A program made the position numbers and the translations under genes. Under the pieces are notes generated by a model that saw only the letters and a list, made by a program, of their open reading frames with translations, was not told where the DNA came from and made no database searches. 35,500 bases of DNA from positions 4,450 through 39,949 of the forward strand of contig PKWK01000382.1 in the NCBI GenBank assembly GCA_003133205.1, read 5' to 3'. Source of the stretch: Granulicella sp. GTDB taxonomy: Bacteria; Acidobacteriota; Terriglobia; Terriglobales; Acidobacteriaceae. Positions 8,085 to 15,095 of this stretch are shown piece by piece (position 1 is the stretch's first letter; each line of letters opens with the position of its first letter).

Positions 8085-10136
8085 ATGTATCGCACAATTC
8101 AACTCTCCCTTCAGACTCGCATTCAGGCAATTCTGTCCGCGAAATACGACATCGTTCTCGCGCAGTTCGCGGTCGAGCAGCCACCGAACATTGCGCTCGG
8201 CGAACTCGCGCTGCCCGTCGCGTTTGAACTGGCCAAGCGACTCCGCAAAGCGCCGCGCGCGATTGCGACTGAGTTGGCCACGGAACTGAATGCGACGCTC
8301 GATCAGTTGCCAGGAGTCGCCTCGGTCGAGGTTGCCGGGGCCGGCTACCTGAACATCCGGCTCGACCGCGCTTCCGCTGCCCGCGCGATCGCCGCCGACC
8401 GGCATTCCGACATTGGCGGCCCTGGATTCCGCCTGGTCGAACACACCAGCATCAATCCGAACAAGGCCGCGCACATCGGCCATCTGCGCAACGCGATCCT
8501 GGGCGACACGTTCCAGCGGCTGCTGCGACCTGACGACTTCAAACGCGGCTACCAGGTCGGCGTGCAGAATTACATCGACAACACCGGCGTTCAAGTCGCT
8601 GACGTCGTTGTCGGCCTCGTTCATCTTGAATGCAAAACGCTCGACAGCACGCGCGAGCTTCTCGCCGAGTTGGCCGCGACCAGCCAGCGCATCGACTTCT
8701 ACTGCTGGGATCTCTATGCCCGCGTCAGCCAGTGGTACGCGGGCACCGGCGGAGACGATGAGACGGTGCCTGGACCAAGTGAACTCGCGCGCCGTAAGCA
8801 GATTCGGCTCGACACGCTGCATGCGCTGGAACATGGCGGAAATGAAACCGCCGCCATCGCCGACCTCATCTCCACCGCAGTGCTTCGGCGGCACCTCGAG
8901 ACCATGCAGCGGCTCTCGATCGAGTACGACTTTCTGCCTCGCGAGAGCGAAATTCTGAGCCTGCACTTCTGGGACGCGGCGCGCACTCTGATGCTCGACC
9001 GCGGTGTTCTTTACCTCGAAACCGAGGGCAAGAACAAGGGCTGCTACGTGATGCGCCGGGCCGGCAACGGAGTGGCCGCGGCGGAAAGTGAAGGCTCTGA
9101 CGCCGACGGCCCCGACGAAGACGCGAAGGTGATCGTTCGCTCCAACGGGACCGTCACTTACGTTGGCAAGGACATCGCTTATCACCTGTGGAAGTTCGGC
9201 CTGCTTCCGGGTAAGGATTTTGGCTACGCGAAGTTCCACGAGTATCCAACTCACACTTGCTGGATCTCGACGGCCGCGGCGAGCCATCCTGCCGCTCCGA
9301 CGTTTGGCCGAGCGGACGCGATCTACAACGTGATTGACTCGCGGCAGAACGATCCGCAGAACAACGTCGTCGCCGCGCTGCGCGGCATGGGCTTTACCGA
9401 GGCCGCCGATCATTACACCCACTTCAGCTACGAGATGGTGGCGATGACTCCGCGCTGCGCGATCGATCTCGGTTACACGCTTTCCGACGAGGATAAGGCG
9501 CGACCGTTCATCGAGGTCAGCGGGCGCAAGGGCTACGGCGTCAAGGCTGACGATTTGCTCGACAAGCTTGTCGCTGCAGCGCAGGCCGAGGTCGACACGC
9601 GACACCCTGAACTGGCAGCCGCGGAGCGAACTACAATTGCGACTCAAATCGCGGTCGGCGCGCTGCGCTACTTCATGCTGCGCTTCACGCGGAATACTGT
9701 GATCGCGTTCGATTTCAAGGACGCGCTCAGCTTCGAAGGCGAGACCGGCCCTTACAGCCAGTACGCTATCGTGCGCGCGGCCAACATCTTTCGAAAGGCT
9801 GAGACCACAGAGGATGCCGCGCTCGCAGCGATTGCGGATCTGGACCTATCCGCGCTCGGCGGCGAGGACGGGACCAGCCTGTGGGAGACTTGGCTGCTCG
9901 CGTCGCGGCTGACGGTGCTGATCGAACAAGCTATCGCGACGGCGGAACCAGCTTACCTTGCGCGCTATGCCTTCCAACTTGCCCAGCAGTTCAACAACTT
10001 CTACCACCGCCATCACATCCTCACCGAGACCGATCCAACGCGACGCGCCCTGTTCCTTGCCACTGCCGCAGTCGCACGCCGCGAGATGGTCCGCGCCCTT
10101 GGCTATCTTGGGATCGAAGCTCCGCCGGTGATGTAG
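8085..10136 (+). CDS. argS: Arginyl-tRNA synthetase
   Basis: This 683-residue class I synthetase charges tRNA-Arg. The N-terminal Add-1 domain (about 1-100) is followed by the catalytic core with the HIGH motif His130-Ile-Gly-His133 in the context NPNKAAHIGHLRNA, and the YIDNTGVQVADV region. The KMSKS counterpart is the degenerate GRKGYGVKAD, as in many ArgRS proteins. A C-terminal DALR anticodon-binding domain (about 560-683) ends in MVRALGYLGIEAPPVM. At 683 residues it is somewhat longer than the roughly 580-residue E. coli enzyme. The insertion around 325-345, rich in Glu, Asp and Gly, accounts for part of this. No good ribosome binding site precedes ATG 8085. The stop codon overlaps the palindrome GGGGTACCCC. 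Confidence 0.94.
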   Translation: MYRTIQLSLQTRIQAILSAKYDIVLAQFAVEQPPNIALGELALPVAFELAKRLRKAPRAIATELATELNATLDQLPGVASVEVAGAGYLNIRLDRASAARAIAADRHSDIGGPGFRLVEHTSINPNKAAHIGHLRNAILGDTFQRLLRPDDFKRGYQVGVQNYIDNTGVQVADVVVGLVHLECKTLDSTRELLAELAATSQRIDFYCWDLYARVSQWYAGTGGDDETVPGPSELARRKQIRLDTLHALEHGGNETAAIADLISTAVLRRHLETMQRLSIEYDFLPRESEILSLHFWDAARTLMLDRGVLYLETEGKNKGCYVMRRAGNGVAAAESEGSDADGPDEDAKVIVRSNGTVTYVGKDIAYHLWKFGLLPGKDFGYAKFHEYPTHTCWISTAAASHPAAPTFGRADAIYNVIDSRQNDPQNNVVAALRGMGFTEAADHYTHFSYEMVAMTPRCAIDLGYTLSDEDKARPFIEVSGRKGYGVKADDLLDKLVAAAQAEVDTRHPELAAAERTTIATQIAVGALRYFMLRFTRNTVIAFDFKDALSFEGETGPYSQYAIVRAANIFRKAETTEDAALAAIADLDLSALGGEDGTSLWETWLLASRLTVLIEQAIATAEPAYLARYAFQLAQQFNNFYHRHHILTETDPTRRALFLATAAVARREMVRALGYLGIEAPPVM

Positions 10137-10236
10137 GGGTACCCCTCCCCCGGGTATAGTGTGAGCGAGGGGGCTTGACACGTTTTTCCCAGGTTCGACG
10201 TACTGGGTTCGAGGTTCGAGGGTAAATACCTCGTGG
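10134..10236. repeat. Spacer with palindromes and dispersed repeat pieces
   Basis: This short convergent spacer between argS and the PEBP gene contains the palindrome GGGGTACCCC (10136-10145), an inverted pair CCCCTC/GAGGGG (10142-10147 and 10167-10172), the 14-mer GGGGGCTTGACACG (10169-10182, inverted copy of 1040-1053), a T5 run, and the heptamer-like words GGTTCGAGGTTCGAGG near 10205-10220. It may serve as a bidirectional terminator, but the T-run is displaced from the stem. Confidence 0.45.
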
Positions 10237-10707
10237 TTAGCGTTTGTAGGTACCCATCCATTGGGTTTCGGCCAGAGTGTGGGGCTTGATGGCGAGTTCC
10301 AGTTCGGCCTTGCTGGCGCCGGGCTTGAGGTCGAGTCGGGCGTCGAGGGCGTAGAGCTTGAAGAAGTAGCGGTGGGGCTTGCCGGGAGGCGGGCATGGGC
10401 CGCCGTAGCCGATGCGGTGGAAGTCGTTGCGTCCCTGATGGGCGCCGCTGACGAGGACTCGGATCTTTGGGGTGCCAGGCGGCAGGGTTGTGGTCTCCGC
10501 CGGGATGTTCCAGATGAGCCAGTGCGTCCAGGTGCCGGCGGGTGCGTCGGGATCGTCGGCGATGAGGGCGAGGGATTGAGTTTTGGCAGGGGCTCCAGTC
10601 CAGGTGAGTTGGGGAGACTGGTCGGCGTCGTCGCAGGTGTATTTCTTGGGGATCTTGCCGCTGTTGGGGAACGCGGATGAGGTGAGTGTGAAGGACGTGC
10701 CTGACAT
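10237..10707 (-). CDS. YbhB/YbcL-family PEBP-like protein
   Basis: The 156-residue protein belongs to the phosphatidylethanolamine-binding / Raf-kinase-inhibitor-like fold. Visible signatures are the N-terminal FTLTSSAF...G.IPKKYTCDD, the anion-binding DPDAPAGTWTHWLIWNIP (about 52-69), GYGGPCPPPGKPHRYFFKLYALD (about 100-122) and the C-terminal A..TLAETQWMGTYKR. The cellular role of bacterial members is poorly known, and ligand binding is only inferred from the fold. No signal peptide is seen, so it is probably cytoplasmic. ATG 10707 has AAGG about eight bases upstream and lies 12 bp after the stop codon of the small lipoprotein-like ORF, suggesting one transcript. Confidence 0.9.
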   Translation of the reverse strand: MSGTSFTLTSSAFPNSGKIPKKYTCDDADQSPQLTWTGAPAKTQSLALIADDPDAPAGTWTHWLIWNIPAETTTLPPGTPKIRVLVSGAHQGRNDFHRIGYGGPCPPPGKPHRYFFKLYALDARLDLKPGASKAELELAIKPHTLAETQWMGTYKR

Positions 10708-10719
10708 GGGACTACCTTC

Positions 10720-10830
10720 TTACTGGCTGCTGGTCTGCTCGGGGTGGGGAATGAGTGGGTTCGGGGAGCAGGAGCAGAGGAGGAGCGCTGCGCAGATGAA
10801 GATCAGAGGGGTTGGCGGATGCTTGCGCAT
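10720..10830 (-). CDS. Possible 36-residue lipoprotein upstream of the PEBP gene
   Basis: A short reading frame runs from ATG 10830 to TAA 10720-10722. It begins MRKHPPTPLIFICAALLLC and continues SCSPNPLIPH. The layout is a positively charged start, a hydrophobic core and a lipobox-like LCSC, followed by a short Pro/Ser-rich tail. That is what a tiny outer-membrane or periplasmic lipoprotein looks like. GGAG lies seven bases before the ATG. The stop codon is 12 bp before the PEBP start on the same strand. The length, composition and position support it, but no homolog is recalled and chance cannot be excluded. Confidence 0.45.
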   Translation of the reverse strand: MRKHPPTPLIFICAALLLCSCSPNPLIPHPEQTSSQ

Positions 10831-10950
10831 GGTGCTACTCCGACGGGGAGAATAGTACACCCGGGGATGGAGTGGGCGGGAGCGGTTCGCTGCGCCCCAG
10901 TCAGGAAAGCAACAGCTAGAGCCAATACGGGGGTTCTTCGCTGCGCTCAG

Positions 10951-11027
10951 AATGACAAACGTAAAGGGGGAATGATCAGCCTAAAGGGGAATGATCAGCC
11001 TAAAGGGGAATGACAAACGCAAAGGGG
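10951..11027. repeat. 19-bp tandem repeat, about four copies
   Basis: Units start at 10951 (20 bp, one extra G), 10971, 10990 and 11009. The middle two are identical, AATGATCAGCCTAAAGGGG. The outer two read AATGACAAACGTAAAGGGGG and AATGACAAACGCAAAGGGG. The array lies between the convergent ends of a repeat-like sequence (TTCTTCGCTGCGCTCAGAATGACAAAC) and the GtrA stop. It overlaps no supported gene. Confidence 0.8.
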
Positions 11028-11061
11028 ATAGATCACGCTGCGCCTTTAGATGGGCTTGCGG

Positions 11062-11583
11062 TTAGCGTTTGAAGGAAAACTTCTTGTGCGCGAAGTAGCT
11101 GTAACAGGCGATGATCAACGAGTTCACAATGCCGGCGAGAAACGGTGCGTAGGCGTGAGTGAGCGCGAGGCGCAGGAAGACATGGGTCGCGGTGGGCAGG
11201 ATCACAAGTCCCATGGGAAAGCTGATACTGTACACGGCGAAACAGCGGATCCACTCCTTGAGGTAGTTGCCCTTGGTGCGGAAGACGAAGTGTTTGTAGC
11301 AGAGGAACGCGACCGTGATGCTCACTGGGGTTGAGATCACGAAAGCGATGTCAGCGATAAGCGGCTTACCGCGGTGTGGGAGCAGATGGCTGAATAGGAT
11401 GACGAACGCGGAGTAGAGGGCAAGCGAGAAGACTGTATTGAAGACACCGACCATCAAAAAACGAATCACCTCGCCCGATGGCAGGGCGCGTCGGATGGCG
11501 GCGAATGGGCCGTGGGCCTTCGGGTCGGGCGGAGCACCGTCAGAGAGAAGGGGCGCGTGTTTGAGGAAAGTCACTGCTCTCAT
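11062..11583 (-). CDS. GtrA-family membrane protein
   Basis: This 173-residue polytopic membrane protein belongs to the GtrA family, whose members are thought to move lipid-linked sugars across the cytoplasmic membrane for O-antigen or teichoic-acid decoration. After a soluble N-terminal stretch of about 38 residues come four hydrophobic segments (about 41-62, 75-96, 113-135 and 145-165). The family hallmark near the third is FLCYKHFVFRTKG, and the C-terminus is YFAHKKFSFKR. GtrA proteins are usually about 120-150 residues, so the N-terminal tail is slightly long. No glycosyltransferase partner is adjacent; the nearest is at 24761-25972. Confidence 0.85.
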   Translation of the reverse strand: MRAVTFLKHAPLLSDGAPPDPKAHGPFAAIRRALPSGEVIRFLMVGVFNTVFSLALYSAFVILFSHLLPHRGKPLIADIAFVISTPVSITVAFLCYKHFVFRTKGNYLKEWIRCFAVYSISFPMGLVILPTATHVFLRLALTHAYAPFLAGIVNSLIIACYSYFAHKKFSFKR

Positions 11584-11718
11584 TCTAGCCGGAAGAGAGC
11601 GGCGGCCTGGAAGAATCGCAAGGCGCTTTCCTGCTTGACCGCACCTATCGGACTGTGCGACAGCCGCCTTCGATTGCCTGAAGATGCGAGCGCTGCTACC
11701 GCCGGTGACAACGGACGC

Positions 11719-13023
11719 TCAGGCGGTGGCCATGGCCTTCTGGGTGACGGCGGCAAAGCCCTGGTCCAGCAGACGCAGGGCTTCGTCGACGTCGGACTTG
11801 GCAATATTCATCGCGGGCGACATGCGCAGGACGTTGTTGTACATCCCACCTTTCCCGATGAGCAGGCCACGCTCGCGCGCAGCTTCGAGCATCTCGCTGG
11901 CGAGGGCTGGGGCGGGCTCCTTGGTCTTCGGGTCGGTGACGAGTTCGAGCGCCTGCATGAGGCCGAGGCCGCGGACGTCGCCGATGGTGGGGTACTTCTT
12001 CTGGAGTTCGAGCAGGCCGTCGTGGAGATAGGTGCCGACGACATCGCAGTTGCGGATGAGGTCGTCCTCTTCGATGAGGTCGATTACGGCGGAGGCAGTG
12101 ACACAGGCGACGGGGTTGCCGCCGAAGGTGGCGATGGTCGGCCCCTGGTAGGCGTTAGCGATCTCGGGCGTTGCAACCGTGAGGCCGATGGGGAAGCCGT
12201 TGCCGAGGGACTTGGCGGCGGTGAGGATGTCGGGCTCGACCTCCCAGTGCTCGATGCCGAACCAGCCTTTGCCGGTGCGGCCCCAGCCGGTCTGGACCTC
12301 GTCGGCGATAAAGTCTCCGCCGTACTTTTTGACGATGGAGAAGGCGATCTTGAAGTACTCCTTGGGCGGAGTAATAAACCCGCCTACACCTTGTATGGGC
12401 TCGGCGATCATGCCGGCGATGGCGCCCGAGGTGGAGGACTCGATGACGGCTTCGATGTCTTTAGCGCAGGCGACCTCGCACGAGGGGTAAGTCTTGCCGA
12501 GCGGACAGCGGTAGCAGTAGGGGTTCATGGCGTGGACGATGCCGACCTGGTAGGAGGCCTTGCGCCAGGCGGCGATGCCAGTAAGCGAGCGGGTCACGGC
12601 CGAGCGGCCACTGTAGGCATGGCGCAGCGCGATGATTTCGAGGTTGCCCGTATGCATGCGGGCGGAATCGATGGCGGTCTCGTTGGCCTCGGAGCCGGAG
12701 CTGGTGAAGAAGGATTTCTCGAGGCGGCCCGGAGTGATCTGCGCGATCTTTTCGGCGAGGGCAACCATGGTCTCGTGCGGGTAGAGCGTGGAGGTGTGGC
12801 CGAGCTTGTCGATCTGGGCCTTCTGCGGACCCGTGATGCGCGGGTTAGCGTGGCCGACGCCGACCGTGACAATGCCGCCGAAGAAGTCCAGGTAGCGCTT
12901 CCCTTCCACGTCCCAGACATGCTGCATCTCGCCGCGCTCAAGCGGGAGCGGGTCTTTGAAGTAATTGGCGACGGCGGGGTAGACGAATTGCTGCTTCTTG
13001 GCGACGATTTCCTTGCGGTCCAT
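11719..13023 (-). CDS. Class III pyridoxal-phosphate aminotransferase, AGXT2-like
   Basis: The 434-residue enzyme belongs to the omega-amino-acid / alanine-glyoxylate aminotransferase 2 group. The PLP-binding lysine is Lys271 in LTAAKSLGNGFPIG, and Asp241 in ADEVQTGWGRTG contacts the cofactor pyridine nitrogen. FFTSSGSEANE (105-115) binds the phosphate. The cysteine-bearing segment CYRCPLGKTYPSC (170-182) followed by Cys186 is seen in this subgroup. Likely reactions are transfer from alanine or beta-amino acids to glyoxylate or pyruvate; the neighbours do not decide between them. The start ATG 13023 follows GGGAGGGAG by about nine bases. It probably forms its own transcript. Confidence 0.87.
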   Translation of the reverse strand: MDRKEIVAKKQQFVYPAVANYFKDPLPLERGEMQHVWDVEGKRYLDFFGGIVTVGVGHANPRITGPQKAQIDKLGHTSTLYPHETMVALAEKIAQITPGRLEKSFFTSSGSEANETAIDSARMHTGNLEIIALRHAYSGRSAVTRSLTGIAAWRKASYQVGIVHAMNPYCYRCPLGKTYPSCEVACAKDIEAVIESSTSGAIAGMIAEPIQGVGGFITPPKEYFKIAFSIVKKYGGDFIADEVQTGWGRTGKGWFGIEHWEVEPDILTAAKSLGNGFPIGLTVATPEIANAYQGPTIATFGGNPVACVTASAVIDLIEEDDLIRNCDVVGTYLHDGLLELQKKYPTIGDVRGLGLMQALELVTDPKTKEPAPALASEMLEAARERGLLIGKGGMYNNVLRMSPAMNIAKSDVDEALRLLDQGFAAVTQKAMATA

Positions 13024-13068
13024 ACGAGCGGCTCCCTCCCAGGCGGTACAACAGCCAGGTAAAGAACT

Positions 13069-13140
13069 ACTATACCCCGGCTTCAGCCCGGTGTTCCGGT
13101 ATCACTTCAGATCAATTCTGGGAGGGCTTCACCCCGGGAG
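13069..13140. repeat. Palindromic repeat overlapping the 3' end of flgL
   Basis: Read on the minus strand, two related words occur: CGGGGTGAAGCCC (around 13125-13137) and CGGGCTGAAGCCGGGG (around 13075-13090), the latter followed by TATAGTAGT. Both are variants of the GGCTTCAGCC-type palindrome found elsewhere in the window. The TGA of flgL (13129-13131) lies inside the first word. The final residues of FlgL are therefore encoded by repeat sequence. Confidence 0.5.
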
Positions 13141-14031
13141 GTGGTCGAACAAGCTTTGCTTCTCCACCGTGCTGATGACGCTCATCAGCGCCTGTTTCTG
13201 GGTTTCGGCGGAACTCAACTGTGTGGCGACGGTTGCGGGGTCGGCGGCGACCAGCGTGCTCACGGCGGCGGTCCGGTTGGTTGCATCCGTCTGCGCGTAA
13301 GTGCTGGCGCTCTCCAGGCGGCTGAGCGAGCTGTCCAGCACCGACCTCTGCTGCGACACGTTGCCGAGTGCCGCCGACAGAATGCCTACATCGGTGCTGG
13401 CCGTCGCGCTTACGGTGCCGCTTGCAAAGTCCGCGATCAGATTGTTCAGGGCTGCCATGACGTCGGCGCCGGGCGCCACAAACACCGCCGAGCCAGCCAG
13501 ACCGGTCTGAATCTGCTGCCCGTTTGCTGTGGTCACGGAGCCTGCCTGCGAATCTCCGTTGTACGTGGTGGTCGCCGGCGAGGTGCTTGCGTCCACCGTG
13601 AAGGGCGGTACGTTTCCCTGGCTTCCGGCGAAGATGTACGTGCCCTGATAGCTGGTATTCGCCAGCGAAACCACCTGGTCGCGCACGCTGCTGAGCTGCT
13701 GGGAGAGCGAGGTCAGGTCGGACGCGCTCGCCGTGCCGCTGTTGCCCCCGACCGCAAGCGACAGCGCCGAGGTCAGCTGCGTCACTACGCTTCCCAGCGC
13801 GGAGTCGGCGACCTGCATCAGGCTCTGCGTGCTCGACGCGGTCTGTACAAAGCTGTCGTCCTGGCTGATTGCAGAACTGAGAAGCGAGGCCTGCCCCGCG
13901 GCCACAGGATCGGCCGAGAGCGACGACACTCGGAGTCCCGACGACAGCTCGGCCGTCAACTGTTGTTCGGAGAGGGTGGAGCTGTTCAATGAGGCGACCA
14001 GCCCGCTCACGTAATGTGGATCCACTCGCAT
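13129..14031 (-). CDS. flgL: Flagellar hook-filament junction protein FlgL
   Basis: The 300-residue protein has the flagellin-like layout of FlgL. An N-terminal coiled-coil block (about 1-135) includes MRVDPHYVSGLVASLNSS and the conserved LSSGLRVSSLSADPVAA. Next comes the segment SYQGTYIFAGSQGNVPPF (about 127-145), typical of FlgL. A variable middle and a C-terminal helix (about 225-290) follow. FlgL normally sits between hook and filament and is exported by the flagellar type III system. The start ATG 14031 follows AGAGGA. It lies 47 bp downstream of the FlgB/FlgK chimera. No hook, filament or export gene is in the window, so its role in a working flagellum is doubtful here. Confidence 0.87.
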   Translation of the reverse strand: MRVDPHYVSGLVASLNSSTLSEQQLTAELSSGLRVSSLSADPVAAGQASLLSSAISQDDSFVQTASSTQSLMQVADSALGSVVTQLTSALSLAVGGNSGTASASDLTSLSQQLSSVRDQVVSLANTSYQGTYIFAGSQGNVPPFTVDASTSPATTTYNGDSQAGSVTTANGQQIQTGLAGSAVFVAPGADVMAALNNLIADFASGTVSATASTDVGILSAALGNVSQQRSVLDSSLSRLESASTYAQTDATNRTAAVSTLVAADPATVATQLSSAETQKQALMSVISTVEKQSLFDHLPG

Positions 14032-14078
14032 CTTCGTCCTCTTCTTTGAGACGTTCCTTTATTCGAGCATGCGACCGC

Positions 14079-14942
14079 TTATGTCACTGTCGTCTGTTCG
14101 CCCAGATTCAACGCCGAGGCCATCAATTGATCGACGATGGTGAAAACTTTTGCGGCGGCAGCGTACGACCGCTCATAGAGCATCAGGTTCGCCGCCTCCT
14201 GGTCCAGCGATACGCTCGACTGCGCGCTCTGCTGTGTCGTTAGCTGCGTCAACGATGACAGTTGCGTCGTGTTCTCGTCGGACACCCGCGTGACCGTACT
14301 GCCTAGTTGAGTGAGAAAGGACGCGTAAAATACGGCAGGTGGCTGGCCGTTCACGAGAGCCGCGTTCGCAAGACTGTTCAATGCGGCCGCGTTCGTGGCG
14401 CCGCTCGAGCCTTGGCCCACGGCGGCTGCGGCAATTGCATTTGGGTCCGAGGTCGCCAGCGAGATGGTTGAGGCTGCGCCCGCTGCACTTGCAGGGAGGG
14501 TGAAGATCGCTCCGCCGGGATTTCCATTCGCATCCAGGCCAGCCGCATTCTGCGCATTCACCGCGCTCCCAATGGCGTAGGCGAGCGCGTCCATCGCCGA
14601 GGAGACCTGCGACAGATCCGTGTCTCTCGCCTGCAGGATGCCGCCGAGCGAGCCACCCGTCAACGCGGATGTAATGTCCTGCCCTGCGGACGACAACACA
14701 TCTGCGTTGCCGTTGACGGTCGTGGTGCTGAGCGCGAACGACTGGCCTTCGCTCACCAGCGGAGCGCCGTTCGCCGTCGTCAGCGTAAGTCCGTTGTTTT
14801 CGGTTTTGGTCTGGTCGAACCCGACGTACCTATACCCAGGCGTATCGACGTTCGCCATATTTTCGGCCGTCAGCTTCATCTGGTTGCTGGCCAGGTCCAG
14901 ATACTTTTGCAGCGCGTCGCTTGTCGCCGTCGTTACCTGCAT
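14079..14942 (-). CDS. FlgB-like N-terminus joined to FlgK C-terminal half (chimeric flagellar protein)
   Basis: The 287-residue frame has two unlike parts. Residues 1-43 (MQVTTATSDALQKYLDLASN, then QMKLTAENMANVDTPGYRYVGFD) look like the start of the proximal rod protein FlgB. Residues from about 44 on look like the middle and end of the hook-filament junction protein FlgK: NGAPLVSEG, TGGSLGGILQARDTDL (95-110), AVNAQNAAGLDANGN (128-141) and the terminal SLDQEAANLMLYERSYAAAAKVFTIVDQLM (245-274). FlgK is normally 450-650 residues, so about half its N-terminal portion is absent. The join is in frame near position 14813. ATG 14942 has GAGG about nine bases upstream. It could be annotated as FlgK; the simplest explanation is a deletion fusing the first and penultimate genes of a flagellar operon. 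Confidence 0.8.
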   Translation of the reverse strand: MQVTTATSDALQKYLDLASNQMKLTAENMANVDTPGYRYVGFDQTKTENNGLTLTTANGAPLVSEGQSFALSTTTVNGNADVLSSAGQDITSALTGGSLGGILQARDTDLSQVSSAMDALAYAIGSAVNAQNAAGLDANGNPGGAIFTLPASAAGAASTISLATSDPNAIAAAAVGQGSSGATNAAALNSLANAALVNGQPPAVFYASFLTQLGSTVTRVSDENTTQLSSLTQLTTQQSAQSSVSLDQEAANLMLYERSYAAAAKVFTIVDQLMASALNLGEQTTVT

Positions 14943-15050
14943 CGTCTGCGCCTCGTTCCCGATAGGGATGAGAGCAGTCGCAGGGCCAAACGGGAGTGGG
15001 CACCCATGAGAGCGCTCTTACAATCACGGCCAACTCGCGCCGACGCAGTT

Positions 15051-15082
15051 CGGGGCACGCAGCATGAAAGCCGCGTGCCCCG
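15051..15082 (-). terminator. Strong hairpin after the RND efflux operon
   Basis: The arms CGGGGCACGC and GCGTGCCCCG form a perfect 10-bp stem around a 12-base loop that contains ATGAAAGCC. It starts 14 bp after the stop codon of the outer-membrane channel gene. No T-run follows, so it may be a palindromic repeat acting as an mRNA 3' stabiliser rather than a classical intrinsic terminator. Confidence 0.45.
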
Positions 15083-15095
15083 ACCTCAGGCGTCG

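Noticed and set aside
8079..9647. A 522-codon minus-strand frame across argS
   Set aside because: It is an antisense shadow of argS, Arg/Val/Asp-rich, with no recognisable domain.
10744..11013. Plus-strand 89-codon frame over the 19-bp repeats
   Set aside because: It reads through repeat DNA (RCAQNDKRKG-type translation) and has no conserved features.
11512..13062. A 516-codon plus-strand frame across the aminotransferase gene
   Set aside because: It is the antisense shadow of a well-supported GC-rich gene. Its translation is Gly/Asp/Val/Leu-rich without motifs, and it has no ribosome binding site.
15010..15040. Possible sigma-54 site ahead of the FlgB-FlgK chimera (TTGGCCGTGATTGTAA, minus strand)
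   Set aside because: The spacing between the two conserved blocks is off by two bases and the GC dinucleotide is absent.
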